Of a stretch of 64,000 nt of DNA, positions 1 through 7,868 are shown one piece after another. The notes beneath the pieces are model-generated. The model did no database searches. It saw nothing but the letters and a program-made list of their open reading frames with translations, and had not been told where the DNA came from. Position numbers and translations under genes: made by a program. Each line of letters opens with the position of its first letter. The stretch's first letter is position 1. Source of the stretch: ZC4RG30 sp039932715 (lineage in GTDB: Bacteria > Pseudomonadota > Gammaproteobacteria > Steroidobacterales > Steroidobacteraceae); contig JBDTPN010000009.1 of assembly GCA_039932715.1 (NCBI GenBank), positions 1-64,000 on the forward strand, given 5' to 3'.

Positions 1-155
1 TCGGGACTGGCACAGCCGGCATCGTCGGGACTGGCACAGCCGGCATCGTCGGGACTGGCACAGCCGGCATCGTCGGGACCGGCACAGCCGGCATCGTCGG
101 GACCGGCACAGCCGGCATCGTCGGGACTGGCACAGCCGGCATCGTCGGGACTGGC
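1..155. repeat. 24-bp tandem repeat, six full copies plus a partial
   Basis: Full copies begin at 1, 25, 49, 73, 97 and 121, and an 11-base partial copy sits at 145-155. The unit starts TCGGGAC(T/C)GGCACAGCC and ends CGGCATCG. Copies 4 and 5 carry C instead of T at unit position 8; otherwise the copies are identical. The unit length is a multiple of three and has no stop in any of the six frames, so it can expand or contract inside a coding sequence without a frameshift. The array runs off the left edge, so its full size is unknown. Confidence 0.95.
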
Positions 156-194
156 GCTATGCGTTCGGTCGGATCTGGCGCCGCATTGCGCTAA
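1..194 (+). CDS. C-terminal part of a Gly/Thr/Ala-rich repeat protein
   Basis: Partial gene entering from the left edge. In the frame whose codons begin at position 3, the 24-bp unit reads GTGTAGIV, and after the last copy the protein ends in GTGAMRSVGSGAALR at a TAA (192-194). This frame is preferred because the only variation among copies (ACT to ACC) is silent in it. The same change gives Leu to Pro in frame 1 (SGLAQPAS repeat, stop at 199-201) and Trp to Arg in frame 2. A terminator lies about 20 bp past the stop. The octapeptide looks like a low-complexity structural or surface tail; no family can be assigned from this fragment, and frame 1 is not excluded. Confidence 0.5.
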   Translation, partial: GTGTAGIVGTGTAGIVGTGTAGIVGTGTAGIVGTGTAGIVGTGTAGIVGTGAMRSVGSGAALR

Positions 195-215
195 ACCCTA
201 AGTTCAGGAACTTCG

Positions 216-245
216 AAACGCCGCCTCCGGGCGGCGTTTTCGTTT
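216..245 (+). terminator. Rho-independent terminator after the repeat gene
   Basis: A 7-bp GC stem, CGCCGCC (219-225) with GGCGGCG (230-236), closes a TCCG loop. It is flanked by AAA before and TTTTCGTTT after, which favours + strand transcription. It follows the repeat-coding ORF by about 20 bp. The next 140 bases (246-385) hold no gene and no convincing sigma-70 promoter. Confidence 0.8.
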
Positions 246-385
246 GTGGGGACTATCTGGATGATTTCGGCAGATTCAACGCTTGTGCCTGGAATTCGGG
301 CCGTGATCTAACTCAATACGGTTCACAGCACTTGAACATTTTTGATTCGTCCAGCGCTATTGCTAGTTTGAAGTGACGGAAATCA

Positions 386-1165
386 ATGAAGCACAGCATT
401 GAGTCGCGTGATTCCCTTGTCGAATTCCTAACGGAATTTGCAAAATATCTGCTGGCAGCAGGTGTTTCGATCTCGCAGTTCCATGTTGCAGCGCAACTCG
501 CATTCGTTCGAGCAGCTACGAGAAACGCTCGATTCGGAAATGCGAAAGTCAACCAGTCAGCCGTGGCTGCTATGACTGGACTCACCCGTTCCCAAGTCAG
601 GCTTCTACTGCGCGCGCGCCCCGATGCGGCGTTGAGACACGTGAGTCGAACTCAACAACTAGTGCATGGTTGGCTATCTGACCCGATGTTCACTACAGCT
701 TCCGGTCACGCTCGAGTTCTTCAACGAAGCGGGACAGGCAGGAGTTTCGCCGCGTTGGCGAAAAGGTTCGGCGGCGACGTGCCGCCTCGCGCCCTTCTGG
801 CAGAGCTGTCGCGCCAAGGATACGTCAAGGTTAATGGGAGTCGAGTAGCACTTTCCGCCGTCGCAAGGCGGACTAGGGAGCCCGCCACGCTCAGTCACCT
901 ATCAGCTGCTTTGGCGAAGTTAATTGAACGTACAGCGGAGACGGCTGGCGGTGGAGCGCTAAAAACATCTAGCGCGCATGCGGTATACGAAACACCCGTA
1001 TCTGCAAGTCGGATCCTCCTTCAAAGACGCATAAACCAAAGTTTGAAGGCATTTGCAGCCGACATTGAGGCCGCTGGATCGGCTGCTTCTCGGGCAGCGC
1101 GAAGGAGAGGCGTGCAGAGTCGCGGTATGTCAAGAACGACCATTTTGCTCGTTTCCCGAGAATAG
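386..1165 (+). CDS. DUF6502-like protein (first of two)
   Basis: 259 residues. Residues 15-80 form a helical region with a helix-turn-helix-like stretch around 54-78 (VNQSAVAAMTGLTRSQV). Then come the segments typical of DUF6502 proteins: VHGWLSDPMF near 93-102 and SFAALAKRFGGDVPPRALL near 120-138. The C-terminal 60 residues are basic and Ser/Ala-rich. The function of the family is unknown; the HTH-like region suggests nucleic-acid binding, which is inference. A second, divergent family member follows 33 bp downstream on the same strand, so the two probably share a transcript. Base composition is visibly AT-richer than the genes to the right, a sign of separate ancestry. Family assignment rests on pattern recognition only. 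Confidence 0.7.
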   Translation: MKHSIESRDSLVEFLTEFAKYLLAAGVSISQFHVAAQLAFVRAATRNARFGNAKVNQSAVAAMTGLTRSQVRLLLRARPDAALRHVSRTQQLVHGWLSDPMFTTASGHARVLQRSGTGRSFAALAKRFGGDVPPRALLAELSRQGYVKVNGSRVALSAVARRTREPATLSHLSAALAKLIERTAETAGGGALKTSSAHAVYETPVSASRILLQRRINQSLKAFAADIEAAGSAASRAARRRGVQSRGMSRTTILLVSRE

Positions 1166-1198
1166 TATTGGGTTGTGGCTGAGCCAAGGACGTAAAAC

Positions 1199-2050
1199 AT
1201 GAAGACTAAACCCGCCTTGCCGAAGACGCTAATGCATGGGCTGCTCGCTTCCGTAGTCTATTTCATGTCGAGGTCCGGCATGGATTCGGAAAGGATAGAG
1301 CGGAGCTTCAGAGCTTCAATGCGAGAGACAAATATTCGCAACAACGCTCTTTTGAAAGTTAAAGCCAAAGCGCCAGACATTGGCAGTGACACAGTTGCCG
1401 GCGCAGTTCTAAGAGCTTGGCATAGATATGACGCCTACCTTGATAATGAGGCTAGACCAGTTCCACTTAAGCTGAGGGGGCGTCCTCGAAGTCTCGCTGC
1501 TCTAATTCGACAGCAGGATCCAGACTGCGATGTAGATACGCTCGCCAAAGATATGCTCGCAGTTGGATTGATTCGGAAGGTGCGCAGCGGAGCCTACTTA
1601 CCAACGAAAGAATCCGCCACAATTCGTCAACTCCATCCGCTATTGATCGATCACGTGGCCAAGTCAGTAATGCGACTTGTTGAAACGGTCTATCGAAATA
1701 CCGACCCTTCACTTGCACGGACGCCATTGATCGAGCGCTACGCCCACGTTCCCGACCTCGATCCCGCGGACGCCAAGGACTTCGCTGTCTTCGCCCAGCA
1801 ACAGGGCACGGCTTACCTGGCAGCTATCGACGACTGGCTGGAAACGCGCCGAGTGCAGTCAGGAGCAGGGAAGCGCCGTTCGCGGACGAAGGTGGCAGCC
1901 GGCGTCCACCTTGTTGCCTATCTGGGGGAACAGCCGGGTTACGGGTACAGTTCTTCAGCCGTCAGCGCGCAATGCGCGCCGCAGAATCTTGCCCACATTG
2001 GTCTTGGGCAGGGATTCCCTGAAGTAAACATTGCGCGGAACCTTGTATGA
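1199..2050 (+). CDS. DUF6502-like protein (second of two)
   Basis: 283 residues, starting at an ATG with AAGGA nine bases upstream. It shares the DUF6502 layout with its neighbour: an N-terminal helical segment, VLRAWHRYDAYLDNEARPVPL near 70-90, SLAALIRQ near 98-105, a short basic beta segment (GLIRKVRSGAYLP), then a long helical C-terminus with ERYAHVPDLDPADAKDF near 179-195. The last 31 codons overlap the 3' end of the convergent fadD gene. Codon use changes within the gene: up to about 1725 it is AT-rich, after that it matches the high-GC host. This could mark a recombination junction or an unequally ameliorated gene. Function unknown. Confidence 0.7.
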   Translation: MKTKPALPKTLMHGLLASVVYFMSRSGMDSERIERSFRASMRETNIRNNALLKVKAKAPDIGSDTVAGAVLRAWHRYDAYLDNEARPVPLKLRGRPRSLAALIRQQDPDCDVDTLAKDMLAVGLIRKVRSGAYLPTKESATIRQLHPLLIDHVAKSVMRLVETVYRNTDPSLARTPLIERYAHVPDLDPADAKDFAVFAQQQGTAYLAAIDDWLETRRVQSGAGKRRSRTKVAAGVHLVAYLGEQPGYGYSSSAVSAQCAPQNLAHIGLGQGFPEVNIARNLV

Positions 2051-3613
2051 AGTCAGATGCTGCCGCAGATGCGCAACGATCTGTTCGGCGGTAAGTGCCG
2101 GATCCCTGCGCACCACATACAACGCGACTACTTCCCCAGATCGCTCATCCTTCTGGGCGACTGCTGCGGATTCGAAAACGCCCGGAATTTGCGCGGCAAC
2201 GGCTTCGACTTCGTTGGGGTACACCTTGAAGCCGGACACGGTGATCATGTCCTTCTTGCGATCCTCGAGATAGACGAAGCCACGGTCATCCATCCGGCCA
2301 ATGTCCCCGGTGCGCAACCAACCTCCTGGCAACATGACGTTTGCCGTCTCTTCGGGACGCTGCCAGTAGCCGCGCATGACCTGCGGACCGTGCACGCAGA
2401 GTTCGCCGGTAGCATTTATCCCCACATCGGCTCCGCTCTCATCGCGAATGCTGATCTGCGTGGAAGACACGGGTAGCCCAATCGAGCCGTTGAATTCCGT
2501 GTCGACCAGTCGGTTGACGGTTGCAAGAGGCGACGTCTCGGTGAGACCCCAGCCCTGGCTCAGGGTGCAGCCCGTGAGTTTGCGCCAACGATCAGCAACA
2601 ACGGCTTGCACAGCCATGCCTCCGCCCACGCACGCAACCATGCGACTGAAGTCGATACGCTCGAATCCCGGCGTGTCCATCAGGGCGTTGAACAGGGTGT
2701 TCACGCCGGTCATGGTATTGGGAGGATATTTTTGCAACACCTTCACGAAACCGGCGAAGTCGCGCGGATTGGCAATCAACACTCCGAAGCCACCAACCAG
2801 CATATGCAGCAGGGCATTGGCCGTGAGCGAAAAGATGTGATACAGCGGCAGCGCAACGATGTAGGTCGCATTCAGGATATTCACCTGTGAATACCACTCG
2901 CGCGCCTGCAGGGCGTTGGCCACCAGATTGCCATGGGTGAGCATTGCGCCCTTGGCGACGCCGGTGGTGCCGCCTGTGTATTGCAAAAAAGCCAGGTCAT
3001 CATGATCGAGAGGCACCGGCGCGTATCTGCGGCCCGCGAACTCCTTGAGCACGCGACCCAGGCGATGCGCGCCAGGCATCTGCCACGCCGGCACCTTGCG
3101 CTGCACATGGCGCAATACGAAATCAACCAGGGTCCCCTTGGGAAACGGCAGCAGGTCGCCGACGCTGGTGACAATGACATGCTTCAATCGGGTGTCATGC
3201 AGCACGGCCTGCACCACGGTGCAGAAGTTCTCGAGCACCACCACGGCGGTGGCGCCCGAATCATTGAGCTGGTGGCGTAACTCGTCTGCGGTGTAGAGCG
3301 GGTTGGTGTTAACCACCACCAGCCCGGCGCGCAGTGCGCCGAACATGACTATCGGGTATTGCAGCAGGTTGGGCAGCATGATCGATATACGATCACCCTT
3401 GTTCATCCCCTTTGACTGCAACCATGCGGCAAACGCGGCGGAACTGGCATCGACCTCGCGATAGGTCATGCGGAAGTCCATCTGCACGTAGGCTTGCAGC
3501 TCGGCATAACGGGACATGCTGTCGTCGATCATGGCGGCCAACGAAGCGAATTCGTCGGGGTTGATATCAGGTGCAACACCTGGCGGGTATTGCCTTAGCC
3601 AGATCCTTTCCAT
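1955..3613 (-). CDS. fadD: Long-chain fatty acid--CoA ligase (FadD)
   Basis: 552 residues, the usual FadD length. It activates fatty acids to acyl-CoA with ATP at the inner membrane. The N-terminus (MERIWLRQYPPGV...INPDEF) matches FadD. The ATP/AMP motif is YTGGTTGVAKG at 212-222, and GWGLTETSP lies at 354-362. The fatty-acid signature region GWLRTGDIGRMDDRGFVYL lies at 431-449, followed by DRKKDMITVSGFKVYPNEVE, and the C-terminal catalytic lysine motif NVGKILRR is at 539-546. It begins only 4 bp after the tesA stop, so tesA and fadD form an operon: the thioesterase releases fatty acids and the ligase re-activates them. Its 3' end overlaps the second DUF6502-like gene. Confidence 0.95.
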   Translation of the reverse strand: MERIWLRQYPPGVAPDINPDEFASLAAMIDDSMSRYAELQAYVQMDFRMTYREVDASSAAFAAWLQSKGMNKGDRISIMLPNLLQYPIVMFGALRAGLVVVNTNPLYTADELRHQLNDSGATAVVVLENFCTVVQAVLHDTRLKHVIVTSVGDLLPFPKGTLVDFVLRHVQRKVPAWQMPGAHRLGRVLKEFAGRRYAPVPLDHDDLAFLQYTGGTTGVAKGAMLTHGNLVANALQAREWYSQVNILNATYIVALPLYHIFSLTANALLHMLVGGFGVLIANPRDFAGFVKVLQKYPPNTMTGVNTLFNALMDTPGFERIDFSRMVACVGGGMAVQAVVADRWRKLTGCTLSQGWGLTETSPLATVNRLVDTEFNGSIGLPVSSTQISIRDESGADVGINATGELCVHGPQVMRGYWQRPEETANVMLPGGWLRTGDIGRMDDRGFVYLEDRKKDMITVSGFKVYPNEVEAVAAQIPGVFESAAVAQKDERSGEVVALYVVRRDPALTAEQIVAHLRQHLTSYKVPRNVYFRESLPKTNVGKILRRALRADG

Positions 3614-3617
3614 GGCA

Positions 3618-4229
3618 TCAACGCCTCAGTAACGGTTGCAGATGTGTCCAGATGTTTTCGAGCACCTGGGGCTGTCCTTGCGCATTCGGGTGCAATCCAT
3701 CGGCCTGCATGAGCTGCTTCTGCAACGCGATGCCGTCCAGCATGAACGGCACCAGCGGTACATTCTGCTCCTTCGCCAGGGATTCATACATGGCCGCAAA
3801 AGCCTGCGTGTATTGCGGCCCATAGTTCGGCGGGATCAGGATGCCAAGCAACAAGACTCTGGCTCCTGACTTGCGCACATCCTCGAGCATCTGCGCCAGG
3901 TTTGTGCGCAGGTCCTTCACGGGCAGCCCGCGCAGGCCGTCGTTGGCGCCCAGCTCGAGGATTACCAGTTCGGGCTGGTGCTGCGTGAGTGCCCTGGGGA
4001 TGCGATTGCGTCCGCCCTCGCTGGTCTCACCACTGACGCTGGCGTTCACTACGCGGTATCCGTACCCTTGTGCCTGCAGGCGCTGCTGCAGCAGGGTGAC
4101 CCAGCCCTGGTCAGTACGCAGACCGTAAGCTGCGCTGAGACTGTCACCGAATACGAGCAGTGTCCGCTCGCCTGCAGCTGCCGAGCAGGTCACCAACATA
4201 CAGGCGAGCAATATCCGGATGGATCGCAA
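3618..4229 (-). CDS. tesA: Periplasmic SGNH thioesterase I / arylesterase (TesA)
   Basis: About 203 residues with an N-terminal signal peptide (basic n-region, LLACMLVTC core, cleavage near SAAAG). SGNH blocks are all visible: FGDSLSAAYG with the nucleophile Ser, the Gly of VNASVSGET, the Asn of ELGANDGLRG, and the Asp/His of ADGLHPNAQ. It hydrolyses acyl thioesters and esters in the periplasm. No ATG allows a full signal peptide: the first ATG (4199) would leave only about a dozen residues before the mature region. I chose TTG at 4229; TTG at 4241 is equally possible. Either start overlaps the divergent ybbA start at 4219. The tesA/ybbA/ybbP arrangement matches E. coli. Confidence 0.9.
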   Translation of the reverse strand: MRSIRILLACMLVTCSAAAGERTLLVFGDSLSAAYGLRTDQGWVTLLQQRLQAQGYGYRVVNASVSGETSEGGRNRIPRALTQHQPELVILELGANDGLRGLPVKDLRTNLAQMLEDVRKSGARVLLLGILIPPNYGPQYTQAFAAMYESLAKEQNVPLVPFMLDGIALQKQLMQADGLHPNAQGQPQVLENIWTHLQPLLRR

Positions 4230-4890
4230 GATTGTTCTCAAGGCACAGGGACTGTCGAAGAAGGTTAGCAGTCCCGAGGGCGAGCTGACCATTGTCGATG
4301 ACGTTTCCCTGGAGATAGCCGCGGGCGAGACCGTGGCGCTGGTTGGCGCATCCGGGGCGGGCAAGTCCACGCTGCTGGCGATGTTGGCAGGCCTCGACGT
4401 GCCCACATCAGGGCATGTCTGGCTGGACGGCCAGGACCTGACTGAAATGAGCGAGGACGCGCGCGCGCAACTGCGCGCTGATCGGGTGGGATTCGTGTTC
4501 CAGGCCTTTCACCTCGTGCCGTCCCTGACTGCGCTGGAAAACGTAATGTTGCCGTTGGAGCTGTCGGGGCGGCGCGATGCGCGCGATGCGGCGCGTGCCA
4601 TGTTGCAGCGTGTGGGTCTGGGCAGTCGCGGCGGTCACTATCCGCGCCAGCTTTCCGGGGGAGAGCAGCAGCGCGTGGCACTTGCACGCGCATCGGTGGT
4701 GCGGCCTGCCGTGCTGTTTGCCGATGAACCCACGGGCAATCTGGACACGGTGACTGGCGCCAGCATCTGCCAGCTGCTGTTCGACCTCAACGCGGAGTCG
4801 CAGACCACACTGGTGCTGGTGACGCATGAAAAGCCGCTGGCGGCGCGCTGCGGCCGCATCCTTACCATGTCAGCCGGTCGGATCGACTGA
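4219..4890 (+). CDS. ybbA: ABC transporter ATP-binding protein YbbA
   Basis: 223 residues, LolD/MacB-type ATPase. Walker A is GASGAGKST at 43-51, the Q-loop FQAFHLVPS, the signature LSGGEQQRVALARA, Walker B VLFADEP followed by the D-loop NLD, and the switch His is in LVTHE. It energises the large FtsX-type permease encoded next, whose ATG overlaps its stop by one base (TGATG). Divergent tesA on one side and the permease on the other reproduce the E. coli tesA-ybbA-ybbP neighbourhood. That context is why I name it YbbA and not LolD. The substrate is unknown in the family. Confidence 0.92.
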   Translation: MDRKIVLKAQGLSKKVSSPEGELTIVDDVSLEIAAGETVALVGASGAGKSTLLAMLAGLDVPTSGHVWLDGQDLTEMSEDARAQLRADRVGFVFQAFHLVPSLTALENVMLPLELSGRRDARDAARAMLQRVGLGSRGGHYPRQLSGGEQQRVALARASVVRPAVLFADEPTGNLDTVTGASICQLLFDLNAESQTTLVLVTHEKPLAARCGRILTMSAGRID

Positions 4891-7382
4891 TGCGTGGCGC
4901 GTTGATATTGGGACTGCGGATACTCGCACGCGAATGGCGCTCAGGCGAATTGGCGGTGCTGTTCCTCGCATTGCTGGTCGCAGTGTCGGCGCTGACCGGC
5001 GTCGGCTTCCTTGTCGATCGCATCGACCATGCCATGCAGCTGCAGGCCAGTGAAGTGCTGGCCGCAGATCTGCGCATGGAGTCGTCGGAAGCAATCAACG
5101 AAGAATTCTCCGGGGAAGCGCAGCGTCGCGGACTGAGCAGCGCACGCGTGACTACGACACTCTCCGTGGTGCTCAAGGGCGATGCCACGCAACTGACCAA
5201 TGTGCGCGCGGTGAGCAGTGGATATCCACTGCGAGGCAAGGTGCGCGTGGCCGATGTTCCCTTCGGATCGCCGGTGTTCGCTGAGGGTATTCCCGCCTCG
5301 GGGGAAATCTGGCCGGACTCGCGGCTGCTGGCCGCGCTGGATGCGCGGGTGGGGACTGTCCTCACAGTGGGTGCCAGGGATTTTCGCGTGACTCGCGTGC
5401 TGATTTCGCGTCCGGATCAAGGTTCCGGCTTTGTGGATCTCTCACCATCCTTGTTGATGAATGACGCGGATCTGGAATCGACAGAGTTGATCCAGCCGGG
5501 TAGTCGTGCGAGTTATGCGGCGCTGTTCGCCGGCCCGAGCGCCGAGGTAAAGAAATTCGCCATTTGGCTGTCGGCAAAAAAGGGGCCGTCTGATCGACTG
5601 GGTGACATTGCCCAATCCAGTCCCGAAGTGAGTCGGGCCAGCTCCAGGGCATCACGGTTCCTCACCCTTGCAAGTCTGGCCAGCGTGCTGTTGTGTGCGG
5701 TCGCAATCGCGATGACCGCTAGGCGCTATGTGCGGCGTCATCTTGATCTTGCGGCGCTGCTCAAGACGCTGGGGGCGACGCGCGCGGCCGTGCTGGTGAT
5801 CAGCATCGGTCAACTGGTGCTTATTGCCGTGGCGGCCACCATATTGGGCGGAATCATTGGCTATTTCCTGCAGCAATGGCTGCTGCTGGCGCTGCGCGGC
5901 CTGATTGCCGTGGACTTGCCCGACACCGGCTGGCAGCCGCTGCTGCTCGGGCTCTGCGCAGCGCTGCTGCTGCTGATCGGATTCGCTTTGCCTCCCATGT
6001 TGCAGCTGTCGCGTGTGCCGGCGATGCGGGTGCTGCGCAAGGACATCGGACCGCCACGACTGGGGACCATCCTGGCATTCGGGCCGGCCGTGCTGGCAGT
6101 GGCGCTATTGATCTTCTGGGTCAGCGGTGATCGCGTGCTGGGCATCTCCTTTTTCGTCGCGTTGCTGGCGGCCACCCTGGTGCTGACAGCCGCGGGCCTG
6201 CTGCTGGTGTGGCTGGCAGCGCAGCTGCGCAGTGGCGCCGGGTTTGCGTGGCGCTTCGGCGTGGCCAACCTCACGCGTCGACGCGCCGACAGTGTGGTGC
6301 AGATCGTATCCCTGGGGCTGGGTCTATCGGTGCTGCTGCTACTGGCCATAATCCGCGGAGACCTGATTGACGACTGGCGCAGTCGCCTGCCGCAGACTGC
6401 GCCCAATTATTTCTTCATCAATATTCCATCTGCGCAGAAGGACGCATTTGAATCCTTCCTCACCACACGCGGTGGCCAGGTTTCGCGCATCCTGCCAATG
6501 ATTCGCGGCCGCATAATCGCGATCAACGACAAGCCGGTGGCCGAAATCAAGACACTCAATCCGCGCGCCGAAGGGTTCATGCAGCGCGAGCAGAACCTGA
6601 CATGGTCGGCGCAGCTGGGCACGAGCAACACCATTACCGAGGGTAAGTGGTTCAGTGCCGATGACGCTGGCAAGCCACTGGTGTCGGTGGCTACGGAATA
6701 CCAGGAGTCCATGGCGCTCAAGCTCGGCGATCGCATCAAGTTCGATATCGCCGGAGAGCCCATCGAGGTGACGGTGGCCAGCTTCCGGCGCGTGGAGTGG
6801 GACAGCCTGCAACCCAATTTCTTCCTGATGTTCCCGCCCGGGCTGCTCGAAGGCGCGCTGGGAACCTACATGGCAAGCGCCCAGTTTCGCCCCACTGATC
6901 CGGCGTCGATAGCACAACTGGTGCGGCAATTCCCGAGTGTGTCGGTATTCGACATGGATGACCTGCTCACGCAGATTCGTTCCATCATCGACAAGGCCGT
7001 GCTTGCCGTGCAAAGCGTGTTTCTCGGCACCTTGCTGGCCGGAGTGGTGGTGTTGCTGGCTGCGGTGCAGGCGACGCGCGACGAAAGGCGCTATGAAAGC
7101 GCCATGTTGCGCACGCTGGGCGCGTCGCGCCGCACGGTATTGGTGGGCGTGCTGACGGAATTCGCGCTGATCGGCGTTTTCGCTGGCGTGATTGCCGCGG
7201 CGGTGGCGTCCACCGGTGGATACCTGCTGGCAACGCGTGTTCTCAATATGCCTTACCACCCCAATCCGGGCCTCTGGTTGACAGGCGCGGGACTTGGCGC
7301 ATTGCTCGTCTGCATAGCCGGTTATCTGACAACAAGAAGCGTACTTTCGCACCCCCCTTTGGTGACATTGGGGTCTGGTTAA
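4890..7382 (+). CDS. ybbP: ABC transporter permease, FtsX family (YbbP)
   Basis: 830 residues. One TM segment lies near the N-terminus (about 20-42), followed by a large periplasmic region (45-250). A first FtsX-like core sits at about 260-375 with LLKTLGATRAAVL, then more TM helices (about 400-490) and a second periplasmic domain (about 500-690). The second FtsX-like core, at about 700-820, contains SAMLRTLGASRRTVL. Two cores joined by extra helices and two large periplasmic domains are the YbbP architecture of roughly 800 residues. It pairs with YbbA and is translationally coupled to it. The role is probably extraction or handling of a lipid-linked substrate at the outer face of the inner membrane, inferred from LolCE/MacB relatives. 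Confidence 0.92.
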   Translation: MRGALILGLRILAREWRSGELAVLFLALLVAVSALTGVGFLVDRIDHAMQLQASEVLAADLRMESSEAINEEFSGEAQRRGLSSARVTTTLSVVLKGDATQLTNVRAVSSGYPLRGKVRVADVPFGSPVFAEGIPASGEIWPDSRLLAALDARVGTVLTVGARDFRVTRVLISRPDQGSGFVDLSPSLLMNDADLESTELIQPGSRASYAALFAGPSAEVKKFAIWLSAKKGPSDRLGDIAQSSPEVSRASSRASRFLTLASLASVLLCAVAIAMTARRYVRRHLDLAALLKTLGATRAAVLVISIGQLVLIAVAATILGGIIGYFLQQWLLLALRGLIAVDLPDTGWQPLLLGLCAALLLLIGFALPPMLQLSRVPAMRVLRKDIGPPRLGTILAFGPAVLAVALLIFWVSGDRVLGISFFVALLAATLVLTAAGLLLVWLAAQLRSGAGFAWRFGVANLTRRRADSVVQIVSLGLGLSVLLLLAIIRGDLIDDWRSRLPQTAPNYFFINIPSAQKDAFESFLTTRGGQVSRILPMIRGRIIAINDKPVAEIKTLNPRAEGFMQREQNLTWSAQLGTSNTITEGKWFSADDAGKPLVSVATEYQESMALKLGDRIKFDIAGEPIEVTVASFRRVEWDSLQPNFFLMFPPGLLEGALGTYMASAQFRPTDPASIAQLVRQFPSVSVFDMDDLLTQIRSIIDKAVLAVQSVFLGTLLAGVVVLLAAVQATRDERRYESAMLRTLGASRRTVLVGVLTEFALIGVFAGVIAAAVASTGGYLLATRVLNMPYHPNPGLWLTGAGLGALLVCIAGYLTTRSVLSHPPLVTLGSG

Positions 7383-7436
7383 CCAAGTTTCGCGCTCTTT
7401 AAAATCTATCCTGTCGAAAAAACGGGAGTGATGCTC

Positions 7437-7856
7437 ATGAAAGGACTTTCGATAATTACGGCCGCGGGTCTGCTTGCCCTGGGCGTACCGGCGATGGCGG
7501 ATAACGATGTCGCGCCAATCCCGGCAGCTCATGGCACCTGGGTGCATATAGGCAAAACCAGCGCCGACTTCAGTGCCGACCATGACACCATTGAAATCCA
7601 TGGCGACGCCAACTTCCGCAAGTTGCGTTTCAAGGTCCATGATGCGCCATTGCATCTGACGCGCATGGTGGTGACATATGCGAACGGCGATCCGGATACT
7701 TTGGCCATAGAGCAGAATATCGCCAAGGGCGGGCACAGCCGTACCCTGGACCTCAAGGGATCCGGTCGACGCAGCATTCAGAAGGTGGACTTCTGGTATT
7801 CCACGAAGGGCAAGGGCCAGGGAAAGTCTGACATTGAGCTCGAAGGCGAGCGCTAG
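7437..7856 (+). CDS. Secreted DUF2541-like protein
   Basis: 139 residues. I chose ATG 7437 because GGGAG lies eight bases upstream; the GTG at 7428 and ATG at 7431 sit on or next to that site. The signal peptide MKGLSIITAAGLLALG ends at AMA-DND. The mature part is predicted all-beta with FRKLRFKVHDAPLHL, MVVTYANGD and IQKVDFWYST, resembling DUF2541/YaaI-type periplasmic proteins. It lies alone between ybbP and a phosphoesterase gene, with an ordinary promoter-sized gap (7383-7436) upstream. Function unknown. Confidence 0.65.
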   Translation: MKGLSIITAAGLLALGVPAMADNDVAPIPAAHGTWVHIGKTSADFSADHDTIEIHGDANFRKLRFKVHDAPLHLTRMVVTYANGDPDTLAIEQNIAKGGHSRTLDLKGSGRRSIQKVDFWYSTKGKGQGKSDIELEGER

Positions 7857-7868
7857 TACTATCGTGTA

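Noticed and set aside
1..155. CRISPR-like repeat array
   Set aside because: The 24-bp units follow one another directly with no spacers and are open in frame, so this is a coding tandem repeat.
6339..7736. 465-residue antisense frame over ybbP
   Set aside because: It is His/Gln/Arg-rich with no recognisable motif and mirrors the high-GC codon pattern of ybbP.
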